Shown here piece after piece: positions 12,512 through 24,966 of a stretch of DNA of 64,000 bases (positions are counted from its first letter, which is position 1; each line of letters begins with the position of its first letter). The DNA lies in contig JANPYM010000008.1 of NCBI GenBank assembly GCA_025890175.1, forward strand, positions 1,045,337-1,109,336, in the 5' to 3' direction. The stretch comes from Ciborinia camelliae (lineage: Eukaryota; Ascomycota; Leotiomycetes; Helotiales; Sclerotiniaceae). Position numbers and translations under genes: made by a program. A model generated the notes under the pieces. The model did no database searches. It had not been told where the DNA came from and saw only the letters and a program-made list of their open reading frames with translations.

Positions 12512-14336
12512 TGTAAAATACTATACTGGGTGTTATATGTAGTTGATTCTGTTGCAAGAATAATTATAGCTTTGCAAGGAAGTCTTAAATATCGATAACG
12601 ACGTAGCTGGGATTCGCTGGCGGTGTGTTGCGTCAGAGTTTGTACCCAATCTGGAAGTTCCAAGTATCTGTGACAGCTGGAGTTTTCGAGGTATGATTTG
12701 TATGATTTGTATGATTCGAGGTATGATTCGTGCGTATTGGTTGGGATATGAAGGGGGTTGAGGTTGAGAGAGAGAGAGGGGGGGGGAAGAGTGTGAAGAA
12801 ATTATTGAAGGGGAAGTATTAAGGAAAGCAATGTTATTATGAACAAAAGAGATTGTAAAGAGAGACAAGTAATAATAATAATAACATATACTTGTTATAG
12901 GTCTGAGATGTTTATCAGTTTGACAGTAACAAGAAGTGAGTCAAGTATCACTTTGTACTTGTTGACTTTCTCTCGCTGTCTTGCTGTCTCTTACTGTCTC
13001 ACTGTCTCTCGCTGTATTGCTGTCTTGCTGTCTCTTGCTGCTTTTTATACAAATTAAAGTGTGTTTCTATTGATTTCTTTATTGTGAATTGCGATGAAGT
13101 CAACAATTGGCTGAAGCTAAAACAGTCGTCGCAGCAACAAGACCAGGTTTCCAGGTATGTATGGAGAAACATTACCTGCATTATTATTTTCCATCCTTAG
13201 GTAATAATTGAACATGTACCTAGGTAGGTAGGTACCTACTAGGTATATATATATATATATATTCATTTTCTTACAACTCATGAAGATTCTCAAGTGACTG
13301 GAGTTTCAATTGATCTCTTTCCTGTTTTCTCTTTCCTCTTTTGATTCTTCCATTTCCTCTCTATCTTTTGGGTCCAATTAATGGAAATTTTCTGATTGTT
13401 AGGTAGCTGCATAACTTGAAAACGCACCCAAAACAGCGAATAATTCCTGGTACCTCTCTAGCGAGCGTACAAAAAATGATAAAACATGAAGAGGTCGCTT
13501 ATGTAAGCACGGTAAGGTACGTGGCTCAGCGTGGGTGGTTCACTAGGTGCCTGTGGGTAAGGTAGGTGCAGTACCGGTAGCACCGGTAGTGCACTGTGTT
13601 TTAGCTCAAAGATCAGATCAAATCTGATTACAGATCTGACATCTGCGACATCTGTGACATCTGTCAACCTTGCAACATCGAAGAACTGGCAACGCAACTT
13701 GCGAACCAGATTTCTCGTTGCTTTCTGCTTTCTATCCCCCTCCTCCTCCCTTTCTCCTTCTTCTCCTTCTTCTTCTTCTCCTCCTCCTCTCTCTTTTCCA
13801 TCACCACTCACCACCCGTCACCCATCACCCAACAAGAAACCAATATCACGAGATTTTTACATCTCCTCCACCTCCTCCACTTCCTTCACCTCCCGATTCC
13901 CGAAGTCCTTGAAGATAACATCATTAAGCACCGTTCAGGAGTATCCACAAATATATATTATCTATATTGCCAAGCCAAGTGATTGGTGCTGAACGATATG
14001 GTCGGATCGACTGATGAAACAAGCTCAGCTCAGGTGAAGAAAATCCATTTGGTGACTAAAAAGATTTGCGCTCTTCGCCGTTATATCGCTACCGTCAAAA
14101 CTCAAATTCGCCGGGAGTAGGGGATAACTCGGTGATCAGAAAGTTTCCGTCCTTGCCTTTTTGCATGCTGAGGAATCCCAGCATCTTCTTTTGAGCCTGT
14201 CTATATGTATTTGCTTCTTTAATTCCCAAGTTTCTCTTCATCTCTCTCTCTCCGAGTATATGTTTTCTATACTCTTTCCATATCATTTTTTTCTCTTTGT
14301 ATTTTTGGTCTCCAAGGATACCCCTTTCTACATAAG
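12512..14336. other. Divergent intergenic region with pyrimidine tracts and a GGTA/CCTA palindrome
   Basis: Spacer between the LIM gene and the transporter gene. It holds a purine tract (about 12765-12786), an ATAATA-type tract, a GGTA/CCTA palindromic tract (13216-13245), a TA repeat, and a CT-rich stretch (about 13735-13805) typical of filamentous-fungal promoters or leaders. A Ser/Pro-rich frame over the CT stretch is composition-driven. Confidence 0.6.
13216..13245. repeat. Example of a dispersed GGTA/CCTA palindromic tract
   Basis: GTACCTAGGTAGGTAGGTAC followed by CTACTAGGTA. Similar tracts recur about twenty times in the window, always outside the genes listed here (for example 1298-1309, 4001-4020, 20260-20275, 21433-21450, 31966-31988, 43656-43687, 44048-44080, 47068-47090). 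Confidence 0.85.
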
Positions 14337-15928
14337 ATGAGTGTCACGAGAAAGTGGTCAGGAAGACAAGATGATAACAGGGAAGTCGACATTACAAATG
14401 TGGTGGGGAACACGGACGAAGATATAGGCGGTCCGTTAAAGAACGTCCTTTCGGCGGAAGACCCAAGTCATTACCTCAGTGACCCAGAACGAATAGAGGA
14501 CTTGAAGCCGATCGATGTACCTCCAGATGGCGGATATGGCTGGGTTTGTGTCGCATGCGTATTCTTGATTAATATGCATACTTGGGGAGTGAACAGCGTC
14601 AGTGAAGAAGCTTTCTATACTTTCTATGCTAACGGATCTGCCAGTCCTACGGAATCTTCCTCGCCCATTATCTCTCGAGTAACACTTTTCCTGGCGCAAC
14701 GTCACTGCAATATGCATTCGTTGGTGGTTTATCAATTTCTTTAGGACTCTTCACAGCACCTGTAGCTACAATTTGTACGCGCAAACTTGGAATGCATAGC
14801 ACTCTAGCCATTGGTATTTTATTACAAACGGCGGGACTTATCGGGGCCTCCTTTGCAAATCAGATATGGCATTTGTTTCTATCGCAGGGTGTCGCATTTG
14901 GATTTGGTATGGGCTTCCTCTTCGTAGGTAGTGTTGGAGTAGTTCCACAATGGTTCTCGAAGCGCCGATCTTTGGCCACTGGCATTGCAACAGCTGGAAG
15001 TGGAATTGGAGGGTTGATATATTCTTTGGGGACAAACGCAATGATTCAATCCATTGGATTAGGCTGGGCTTTTCGAGTATTGGCTATCTTGGCATTTGGA
15101 GTAAACACAATTTGCACAGTTCTGATCAGAGATCGAAACAAAGCTGTTGAATCTGTTCAAATAGCTTTTGACGTACGATTGCTCAAGAGACCTGAATTTC
15201 TCCTCCTACTTGGCTGGGGATTCTTCAGCATGCTTGGATACATTGTTCTTCTCTTCTCCTTGCCAAGTTACGCGAGAAGTATAGGTCTCTCGGCCAAGCA
15301 AGGTTCAGTTATCGGTGCTCTCATGAATCTCGGACAAGGCATTGGCCGACCTTCTGTCGGGGCTTTCTCTGATGTAACTGGCCGTATTAATATGGCTGGT
15401 ACGTGTACCTTCCTGGCAGGATTCTTCTGTCTCCTCATCTGGATCTTCGCCAAATCTTACAACGTTCTTATCTTCTTCGCTCTCATTGTAGGAACTGTCT
15501 CGGGTACATTTTGGGCCACAGTTGCACCCGTTGGTGCAGAAGTTGTTGGTCTCAAAAACCTCCCTTCGGCTCTATCTATTACTTGGCTAGTACTGGTAAT
15601 ACCTTGCACATTTTCAGAACCAATTGGTATAAATTTGAGAGCTTCTACTGGGGATATCTATCTGCACGCACAGGTTTTCGCAGGATTTATGTATATAGCA
15701 GCTGCGATCTGTATGTGGGGTGTGAGGGCATGGAAAGTCAAGGAATTAGATATCTTGAGAGAAATTGAAAGGGAGAAGGAAATCAGAGATGATGAGGCCA
15801 GGGGGGAAAGGGAGAGAGAGGGAGGTGAGGAGAGAGAAAGTGATAATTTGCCGGTAAGGAGACAGATGACAAGAACTGAGAGCGTGAAGAGAGCTACAAA
15901 GGGTCTTTGGGTTTTTCAAAGAGTATAG
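14337..15928 (+). CDS. MFS transporter, monocarboxylate-transporter-like
   Basis: Two exons (14337-14597 and 14645-15928) encode 514 residues. The 47-nt intron has a GTCAGT donor, a GCTAACG branch site and a TGCCAG acceptor; splicing gives the family's first-helix sequence DGGYGWVCV followed by NMHTWGVNS and SYGIFLAHYLSSNTFPGA. About twelve hydrophobic helices, the segment PQWFSKRRSLATGIATAGSG and a long helix-6/7 linker match the SLC16-like fungal group. These are plasma-membrane carriers of monocarboxylates or related small acids; the substrate is unknown. The C-terminal 60 residues are a highly charged Glu/Arg tail. Confidence 0.85.
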
Positions 15929-16087
15929 TAAAGACAAGAATGTATATATATATTACCTATAATATTTGGTTAAAAATTGCTGGGTTTCACAAAGCTGGAG
16001 AATTTTGTTCCACTATAAGAATGGGTGGAATAGATGCATTGTGCTATAGTGCAATACGCAACAGAACATTGGAACTCAATTTAATAA

Positions 16088-17170
16088 TCAGCCCATACCC
16101 AGCGATCCTAGAAACTGCCGATGCATTATCCTGAAAGGCAAGCTCGGGTTTTGCTTTTCTTTTCTCCTTTGACAGGAGTGGATACTCGGATGCCTAGAAG
16201 TGCTGATGCGAAAATGTTGACCCAATCTTCTTCCATCGTGGCCGCACTGGCAATATGGGCTTTTAGACAAGGTATCAAGGCAGCATCTGGATGAATAGTT
16301 TTGTTGATAGCGATTGTTTGAGCAATACAGTATTTCAGCAATTCTATTGTCGATACCTGGCCTCCAGTAGGATTGGCTAGTAGATCTTCTTGTGCATCTA
16401 TAGGTTTCAGTGCCCAAATTACGGGGGTCGGAGAATTCAGCACCATTTTTACTGAGTCGGTACAGAAATCTCTGATGTGAAAACGAAGCTTTCTGGCTCC
16501 CTTGATCAAGACAAAAGCCGAGTCTTTTTTTGGAATTCCAAGTCTGCATTCTCCGATCAAACCAGAACGGCGGCCCCATATTAGAAGCCTTCAGATGACG
16601 TCGATTGCGCATGAATAGAGACATCTGCAAAACTCTCACCGGGTCTGAGAGCGATGTTAAAGATAGAATTCCCAGGAACTGTGCTCGCTGGATATCCGAG
16701 AGACTTTGGCGGGGCTCGATTCTTGCTGATGCATTAAGGACTTACTTGTTCTGTAGTTATGGATTTTTTCATCTCCAAGACAAGTCTAGTTCATTCTTCA
16801 ATACTAACTTGTATAGATTTCTGCTACGACTGCTGGATGAAGTGGTGTTGCTGAGCCTTTGTATAGATATATATCTCTCTGTTCCGCATGGCTGCTCACC
16901 AGTGCAAGTTCCGTCACACTATGAGAAATCGATGATATTTGTTCAACAAATCGTCATAGCGAAGCTCAGCCGGCCGCGTGATTGCATGTATCATGCGCAT
17001 TGCCTTGCTTTCCTGGTACCAGCGAAGTGCTCGCAACAGAAACTTCAGAATGTGTGCGTACGAAACGATGACTGTCTGCTTGATTTGGCTTGTTCCATGC
17101 AGCTTCAGAATCAAGTCTGGCCGTGGCAAAAGATCCGCCATCTGGCTTAGGCCAGTGGAAAGTCGAGAGA
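16088..17170 (-). pseudogene. Decayed fungal STAND/NACHT-like gene (N-terminal part)
   Basis: Minus-strand coding-like blocks lie in order but in different frames. The first (about 17170-16914) includes YAHILKFLLRALRWYQESKA followed by ITRPAELRYDDL, like the N-terminal region that precedes the NTPase in many fungal STAND proteins. The second (near 16639-16540) includes SLFMRNRRHLKAS. The third (16560-16126) includes GARKLRFHIRDFC, ELLKYCIAQTIAINK and EEDWVNIFASALLGI. The last frame change falls at a run of seven T (16525-16531), and stops interrupt the stretch between 16914 and 16640. No P-loop remains. Family assignment is by remembered motif patterns. Confidence 0.55.
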
Positions 17171-17314
17171 GCAAATTTTACTGGTTCACAACTCCCTAAC
17201 TGAGATCAGGGAAATGTGCGGTGTTAATGGATGTATATAGTTACCACAAACAAAACTTTCATAACGCCTCATGCTCACGAGGTATACTTTGGATGATGTT
17301 GGATCAAAACATCC

Positions 17315-19714
17315 ATGATTGTACTAATAACAGGTCCAACAGTCTCACTACCTACCAGTAACCAAATGCCGCATCCGCAGGCTAACTTGGATTACCCGCA
17401 AGGTTCTTTAGGCCCATCGCGAGGTCGGAGAGTTTCATATCCTAGCGCCATCTATGGCCAACCGTCACCAAATTTCAACTTCGTATCAGGTCCAGCCCCG
17501 ACTTGGAAAATGCGCAGCCATCAGCAGCAGTCAAAATCTGCAAGCAGGCCTCTCGGCTTCCCGCGCTGTTCCCCTTCTCGATCATCTAAGTATGGATCTT
17601 CCGATGGACCCTTGGCGATGCTGAATCGCGATGACTATGATGTACATGACTTTACAACCACGACACTGAAACAAGTTTATGACCCATCAGTGGTGACACA
17701 AAAGGCTGGGATAGAATCCACTAAAACCAGTATACAGGTTGCACTACAACCACTTGTACCCCCGAACCATGCACCAGATAACAAACCATCAAAGCCTGGA
17801 CATATTGCGCATGCTGCTACCCAAGCTTTACGCGAGGATGGGACGACCAACGACTTTCAATCCATTATTGCCATTGCGAATGCGAATGCGCCTGATATTC
17901 CAAGAGAATCTGCTAGACTGCTACTAATATTGAATCTCTACAAGCATATGCCACTGACCTTCAAATAAAGGTAAAAGATCTGGAAGACGAAGTACAAAGA
18001 CAAGAACCGAATCCATTCAACGTCATCTATGATATTTGAAGGAAACAACCAAAAAGTACCGCCACGAATGTTTCCTGATCAACCTCAATGGGATGGATGG
18101 ATCATAAGCAAGGAGGGCAAAGTTCTCGAAAGCAGAACACCTCTTTCAAGCATCGCATTATACTATGGAATCACCCGAACTCGCCTTCATTATATCACGG
18201 GACGATACTATAATTCGGAGGCGAATGAGCAAGCCGATGCGGAATTGGGAGAAACTCTCATACCACACTCAACACACAGCTGAAAGCATCGTAGTTGCCA
18301 CCCATGATCTTGCAGCCGCCGTCACCAAATTCCTGAAAATTGACAAGCACTATCATAGAGTGCGTCAGGAATTTGCTGAAAAAAGAGAGCTTTCGGCCCT
18401 TACTTATCCCTTTACCACTCTCGAAATTATTTGGAAGGATCCACAATAGACCTAATGGACCAACAATAACGTCAATTTCAACTACTTTTGGATTGTGTAC
18501 TTCCTCAGTACGCGGAGGAGTATAGGATTGTTGATAACTAATCGAGCGTGGCAAGATAACTCGTGTGTATGTGAAGTATTTGTTCAAACCAGGAGATTTG
18601 ATAGTGTGTGGCAAAGACCATACTCTCAAGGGGTATCTTTCCGAGAGCTGGCTAGAACGTTAATCTTTACGTAGACGTCGAAAGAAGAAAGGAATTCGAG
18701 ACGAGCGATCCATGATAGCTTTTAAGATGTATCGCCAAACCCACAAAAACGACGAAAGGAAAAAAGCTCGAGACATGGCCCCCCTCAGAGATGACATTGA
18801 CCCAGAGGAAATGGCACGGAATGTCCCTCCATGTAAAGAGTTGATCTATTTGCCGCCCCAACAATCAAAGGCTACAATTTGAAACGCAAGAAGTGGATGG
18901 GTATACAAGTTGACAGAATCACCGAAGTAGAATGGAAGAGGAGGCTTTCGAGAGCTTGGTACGTGACAGGAAAACCAAGCGCCTGATCCAAGCACTCGTG
19001 ACCAACCAGTTGGAGTCCGAAACGCCAACAGATCTCACAAGTGATAAAGGCGACGTCCTAATTCTTCTTCTTCGCGGTGGTCCGGGGATAGGAAAAACAT
19101 GCACGGCCGAGAGCGTCGCCGAAATTGCCGAGAAGTCCCTCTATCCTGTTACGTGTGGCGGCATTGGGACTGAGCCAGATGAAGTTGAGATCTCCCTCGA
19201 ATCGGTTCTGACACTTGGAAAGACCTGGGGGTGCGTAGTACTTCTCGACGAAGGCGATATATTCCTAGAACAGCGGAGTCTCGATGATCTTCGACGAAAT
19301 GCATTAGTTTCGATCTTCTTGCGCGTATTGGAATATTCGTAGGGCATATGAAATCAAACGAGCAATCGGGTTGGCATCTTCGACGAAGCTTTCAAGTCAC
19401 GTATTCAACCAGCTCTCCACTATGCCAACCTCAGCTCCTCCTCACGCAGACAAATCCGGAAGAATTTTATCCGCCGGTTAGAAGAGCGAGAAGAGAAAAA
19501 TGTAGATTTCGATGATTTGAAAGATCATCTGGAGCAGCTATCAGAGAACAAAATGAATGGGAGGGAAATCCGAAATGCAATTACGACGGCGAGACAATAT
19601 GCAAAGTTTGAGGGGAAGGTCCTAAATTATGAGTTGTCGCAGGAGATTATTGGGATCGCGGGGAGGTTTGATACGTATATAGAGAAGTTGGATGGAGGTT
19701 ATTCGCAGGATTAG
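17315..19714 (+). pseudogene. Decayed DUF7025-type AAA ATPase gene
   Basis: Fragments in several plus-strand frames follow the order of a large fungal AAA ATPase. A Pro/Ser-rich N-terminus (17315-17968) is followed by a coiled coil with VKDLEDEVQR (about 17970) and ESPELAFIISRD (about 18165). Next come KYLFKPGDLIVCGKDHTLKG (about 18570) and KGYNLKRKKWMGIQVDRI (about 18870). The AAA core has Walker A GGPGIGKT (about 19075) and a Walker B-like VVLLDEGDIF with Asp-Glu-Gly-Asp (about 19234). A C-terminal lid region ends at 19714. Frame changes occur near 18160 and 18936, and a stop follows at 19340 just after LRVLEYS, where family members normally continue. The gene cannot make a full-length enzyme. 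Confidence 0.7.
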
Positions 19715-19962
19715 TTGGCGGAGGATCAGGGGTTGAGGTTGTCAAAGGCGCCTTGAGTCTGAGGTCTGGAGCGAGGGGTCTTCGAGAGATCAACGAGCCT
19801 ATATATATAATTGGATTTTTGGGTATGTCATTCTCCCAATTCGCTTTTAAGCTTTAAGTGATGGACCTGTGGATGGTGGAAGATCAATGGGAGCCGACTG
19901 ATCCTCGCTACTTGGAACATTTGTAACGCGAGAGGTAAAAGTGCGATCTCATTTCGCTGGAG

Positions 19963-20008
<46 letters not shown>

Positions 20009-23000
20009 AGTTATAACGAAGTCATCTAATGAATCAGAACTCCTCTTTGTATCGATCAAGTCTGCCGCTGCGCATTTTGCCATGACTTTGGTGTTGACAA
20101 ATACATTCATTCATCTTAAATTTGTGGTTAACTGGGGATATCAACTTCTTACCTTTTGAATTTCGCGTCTTTGATCACCATGAAGAGAGAGCAGGATATT
20201 ACTCTCATCGTTATACTTCATCTCAAAATTTCCAAGGCTTGCATTTAAATATTTGAAATACCTAGGTAGGTAGGTCTAGGGAAAAAGAAAACCAGGACAG
20301 GAATGATAGTAACATAGGAAGTAATTTTTGACATCTATCTAGGTACCGGTAGTAACATTAGGTACTGTCCAAGCCGAAGGATGATTTTTGCGGTTGTAGG
20401 ATGATATTTTTCACTTGAAGGTTAGGTCTGGTTAACGAATGAATCTCCAACAATAGCCAGAGAACTGTTAAAAATATAAGAATGTCGAAAGAATGATCGA
20501 TGAGAGAAAGAGGCTCTCACTGTACTACCTAGTAGCTAGTAAGAACTTCTCGATATTGGAAAACCATTGAAGACCTAGGTATTCTCGTACTACTAGGTAC
20601 ACCCTCACTTGCGTGCGATATAAAGGTACCACCTTTATATTCCAAACTTAAGATTGCGATTTGATACTGCACCATTCGAATAGATCCATGATCTCGATAT
20701 CTGAATCTAGAACCGGATGATCGAAACACCTTTTTGGTAAATCTGCGATTGGAGCCACCTGAATTTCATGTTTAAGCCCACCTGAATGATTGAATTGAGA
20801 ATCCGACAATCGAGAGACGCAGTTCTGGAACATTTGAATATCCAAACCAGGATCGGATATTAAATCCGCGTTGATTCGATGTAATCTCTCTCGACGCGCA
20901 ATAAATGAGATGAGCAAGTTTGACAGAGGCATCAAAAACCCTAGAATCGAACCGCAACGCCCGTCGAGGTCCACGTCCTTTGAACCAAAATTCACAGCCT
21001 CACTCGGCCATCTGCGGTCCGGTCCGTCCGCACGCAATGAAAAAAAAAATGCGATGCTACCCAAGTATGCCGTGGCACATGAACCCTCAAGGATGCTTGC
21101 TACTCGGTCACCTCGAGGCTGGGTGGGTACAGCAGATAGAGACCTAGGCACTCCATCGATATCTGGATGTCTGGTCTGGTCTGTTCGATAAAGATAGAAA
21201 AGAATGCCGTCTCGTGTTCTCTGCGAGCATGCGCCGCTCGGAAACTTGCAGTCCTTGTAGACACATGTGCTACTGCGTTTTATATTGCGTGGATTTTAAG
21301 TGCATCGTCCTGTGGATCTGTGGATTTATGGATCTATGAATACCTGTATGAATGAATCCATAAGCTGAAGAGGAGATGTACTTGGGCAAGACTCGAAGAA
21401 AAGAAGTGAACGCCTTTTTTCTTTACCACAAATACCTAGGTAGGTACCTATGTATATCACGATAACTGATCCTGATCCATGAAACATATATTAATGGAGA
21501 TATTTCTCCATATGATAATCCTCGATAACCTTAAAAAGACCCTTTAAACTTCCAAGGCTTCATTCAATATTCGTCCGAGAGAATCAGGGTCTCTTGTAGC
21601 GTCATCATCTTCATGCGCTACCTACCTATCGATAAACCTTATTGTTCACTGGATCCGATGATCACGAACATGCCTTTTGTATATACTCGGCACCATATTT
21701 AAATGACAATGCTCACCAATGAAGATAGATGATCATGGCCGGGACTTTTTGGTGTGATGCTCATTGTAATTCGATGTTCATCTTCATTCTCACCAGTTGA
21801 AAGTGAAAGTAAAAATAAGGTAGTTCCAACTTTCATTTAAGTAGGGGTACTCGAGGACATTGAACGATTTTAGCATGTGATGAAGATATCTGTGCGGTGT
21901 TATAATAATAAATGCGGTCCTCTGGTCCCTTTTGTTGCTAATGTTTTAACTTTCTACTTTCTAAAAAAAAAGGGAAATGGAGGTTGAGGCTAATAAAGGC
22001 CAAGGCTAATTGAAATCGTGGGGGATCATGTAGCTGACGTAAGACGACAACTTTAATCATCCATCCCATCCATCCCATCCATCCCATCCATCCCATCCAT
22101 ACCACCTAGTACCTTATCGAAAGGATTTACCTCCTAGAATGTTTATCGTGATTCGCACATTACCTAGGTAGGTATTGATAGTAAAAACAATACAAGTTTC
22201 AAAGCAGGTCATTGATTGATGGTTGGATTGTTGATGCTTTTCCTTGGCGTAAGATTGGGTTACAACTTACTGAAAATCTGAGCACCTGCAGTGGGTGATG
22301 CTTATTAGTTTTAAAATTAACTTACTGCAGTATACCAGACTCATTTTAATATTATTATTTGCAAGGTTATTATAATAGCGATGGCATCGGTTGTGGCATC
22401 GGTCGTCGGTCGTGGGTCGTGGACCCTGGCGATCATACAAAGCTGGAGAGTCAAAGACCAACTTGGTCGGTTGTTGGCTGGTTGCTTGCCAGGCCTGTAC
22501 TATATTGTGTGTGAATCGTGATGATATTGATATTGATATTGATATCGTATTGCATCGTATCGTATCGTATCATATCCTATCGTATCCGAGTACAGTAGGC
22601 TTTAGGAGGTATATTGGAAGTTTTTTTTATAGAATAGCCTCGGTGATATTTGTGTTTTGCTTTCTTCCTCTTCCCTCTCTTCACTCTCTTCCTTTCACTC
22701 TTCCTTTCATTCCAAACAAAGGGATTGTGAATTGTGGCGTTTTACATATCCCAACAATCGAGGCTGGGGTTTGATATGTCGCGTTCACAAAAACATGCGC
22801 CTCCTTATTACTGCAGTACAACTTTAACTGTGACTCATCTCATCCTCTTCAACATAGGTACGTACCCAGTGGTAAACAAATTATCCGCGCCAATGCATAG
22901 GAGTTATGCATACATCGCATCTAGGCTTCAGGACCATAATATGAGGGATAATTTTAATCTCAGCCTTCTCAATAATAATACCATCCATAATAATGTCGTG

Positions 23001-24105
23001 ATGCACATTCTTATGCATGTAATAAATAATCAGATATTATCCCTTATTGATTATTGTCCTTAAGTAGATGCGATATATGCATATCACATTCTCATGTCTT
23101 TCTTTGTAAGGCGTCCTGACTTGATGAATCGATGAATCGATGATCGATCCTTGGTATGCATCTACAAAGAAGATTTAATAGGAAAATGACGAGATTCAAG
23201 AAAGCATAAAGGAAGGAACGACAGAATAATGAAAAAGCCAGATCGCCTCTTTATGTTGATGTACATTATGTATTCTCCGTGCCAAAGTGTACCAGAGCGA
23301 TAATCGGATGGGATCATGGTTCCAATAATTCCATTTCATTTCATTATTATGGTCAAAGAGACTCAAAGAGGTCAAAGAGGTCAAAGATGAAGGGTTCAAT
23401 CGGCGTGGCGCTACCGAAATGGTGGAATGATGAAATTGGAAATGAAATGAAATGCTGAGTCATAAATGAGATTATCTTATCTTATTGGTGATTGCTACCT
23501 ATCCCAAGGTTTAGGAAATCCGGCTTCCGTAATGATTCTCTTGTACTTGTGCTTTTCGCGAAATTCCTCTCTATTCTCTTCTCTTCTCTTGTCTCCTTCC
23601 CTTCTCTCATTTCCCTCCGCCTTCTCATTAATAACTTGAGCACACGATAACATAGTCATAACTATGTCCGCCTGCATCATTATATATATATAAAGATGCG
23701 TGATCAAAGGACAGATCAATTTGAATCATCATGTTAAAATATGAGGGGAAAGGAAAGGACAGGAAAGAAAAGAAAGGAAAAATGATTGAGAGGGCGAGAG
23801 CGAGAGCGCATCAAAAAAAGGAGACCTTTGAAGTATCAGGATCTGTACAAGTGTGGAAGGACGCGTTGCAGCATTGTTGATTTGACTACCTACCTAGCAG
23901 CCAAAGGGTTTGACGTACGGGAGGGTGGTTTCAAAATTTTCAAATAGGGTAGAGTAGCGTAGGGTTGGAACCGTAGGATAAGGTAGGGTAGGGTAGATCG
24001 TTGTAAGCAAAACCTGTAATTGGCCAGTTAAATCCAAGAACGTCGCACTTATTCGCGCTGGACTCAAAGAAAAATATTTAATTATGGGTCATAATACAGT
24101 TGTGC
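19715..24105. other. Gene-poor spacer of about 4.4 kb
   Basis: No supported gene. Contents include a GA microsatellite (19967-20005), GGTA/CCTA tracts at 20260, 21433, 22161 and 23888, a GATATT repeat (about 22521-22545), GTATC repeats, CATCC repeats at 22059-22100 and a less AT-rich patch (20.8-21.3 kb) with overlapping frames on both strands but no recognisable protein. Confidence 0.65.
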
Positions 24106-24193
24106 ATAGATACCAAAGTAGAAGGAATTCTTATAAAGGCAACTCGTTCTTTCCTTTTCAATTTTTGATCCCTCTTCGGCCTTATTTCGGTTG
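24106..24193 (+). repeat. Left arm of an 88-bp inverted repeat flanking the TBP gene
   Basis: This segment matches the reverse complement of 26245-26332 without gaps at 79 of 88 positions by hand alignment; the first 27 bases (ATAGATACCAAAGTAGAAGG onward) are identical. It contains the likely TATA element of the TBP gene. See the matching arm and the findings. Confidence 0.9.
24132..24139 (+). promoter_or_regulatory. TATA element of the TBP gene
   Basis: TATAAAGG is followed by a pyrimidine-rich stretch (TTCTTTCCTTTTC). Downstream, no ATG occurs until the TBP start codon at 24967, which fits transcription starting shortly after this element. Confidence 0.55.
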
Positions 24194-24966
24194 TTCGTAA
24201 TCTATTTCTGAACCAAGTATTTTACGATATCAACCACGACAACCAACCCACCAACCCACCACAACATCGGAATATCTTCATATTCTCAAACTCCCATCCA
24301 TCCCCCTCTCGAAAGTACATTTGCGCTTGATTGTGCAAAAGTATCGTCTGTTCACATTCCTTTAATAAAGAAAGTAGTCCTTCGCGACTTCAACTTATCA
24401 TCGAGATTTAAGTTGCGACAAATCGTACCTTGGATCCTGTCGCATAAAAAGCCTTGCCACAAGAAGTTCGTTTCGTTCACACAACAAAAGAAATTGCAAC
24501 TTCTAACAAGAGCTTCTTATTCACACTCTGATAAGATAAATCAGTGAGTGGTTGTTGCTAAGGACTTCGACTTTTGATCAATACCAAGATCTTCAAGTCA
24601 AATCAAAGGCATCATCATCGAGCAGCGACTGTAGGGGAGACATTGAGTTGTTTATCTCCCACAAACGGTACGACTTCTATTTACATCGACGGTTATAAAC
24701 AAACCCTTATAGCCGCTTCTTCCTGTCCCCAATCTCTCACACTTTCCTACCCCATCGACGGCTATCTTCGAGTTCCGCTCTTCAAATAAAGATCCGTTGA
24801 CTCGAACAACTGCCGTATTCTATCTATCTACTCTCTACTTGGACCTTCCGATCCTTGAAAAATATTCACTGTTGTCGCTTTCCGATTGCGATCTAACATT
24901 TTCCCTACAAATAGATCTGCTCTCCATCCACAAACAATCACCATAATAAATAACATCGATATCAAC

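Noticed and set aside
13654..13992. Ser/Pro-rich frames upstream of the transporter
   Set aside because: Driven by a CT-rich promoter or leader tract; two frames are equally open.
20648..21151. 167-codon minus-strand frame
   Set aside because: No domain, overlapping frames on both strands of similar quality, and no splice or start support.
24574..24789. Possible upstream reading frame in the TBP leader
   Set aside because: It begins with TTG; the leader contains no ATG.
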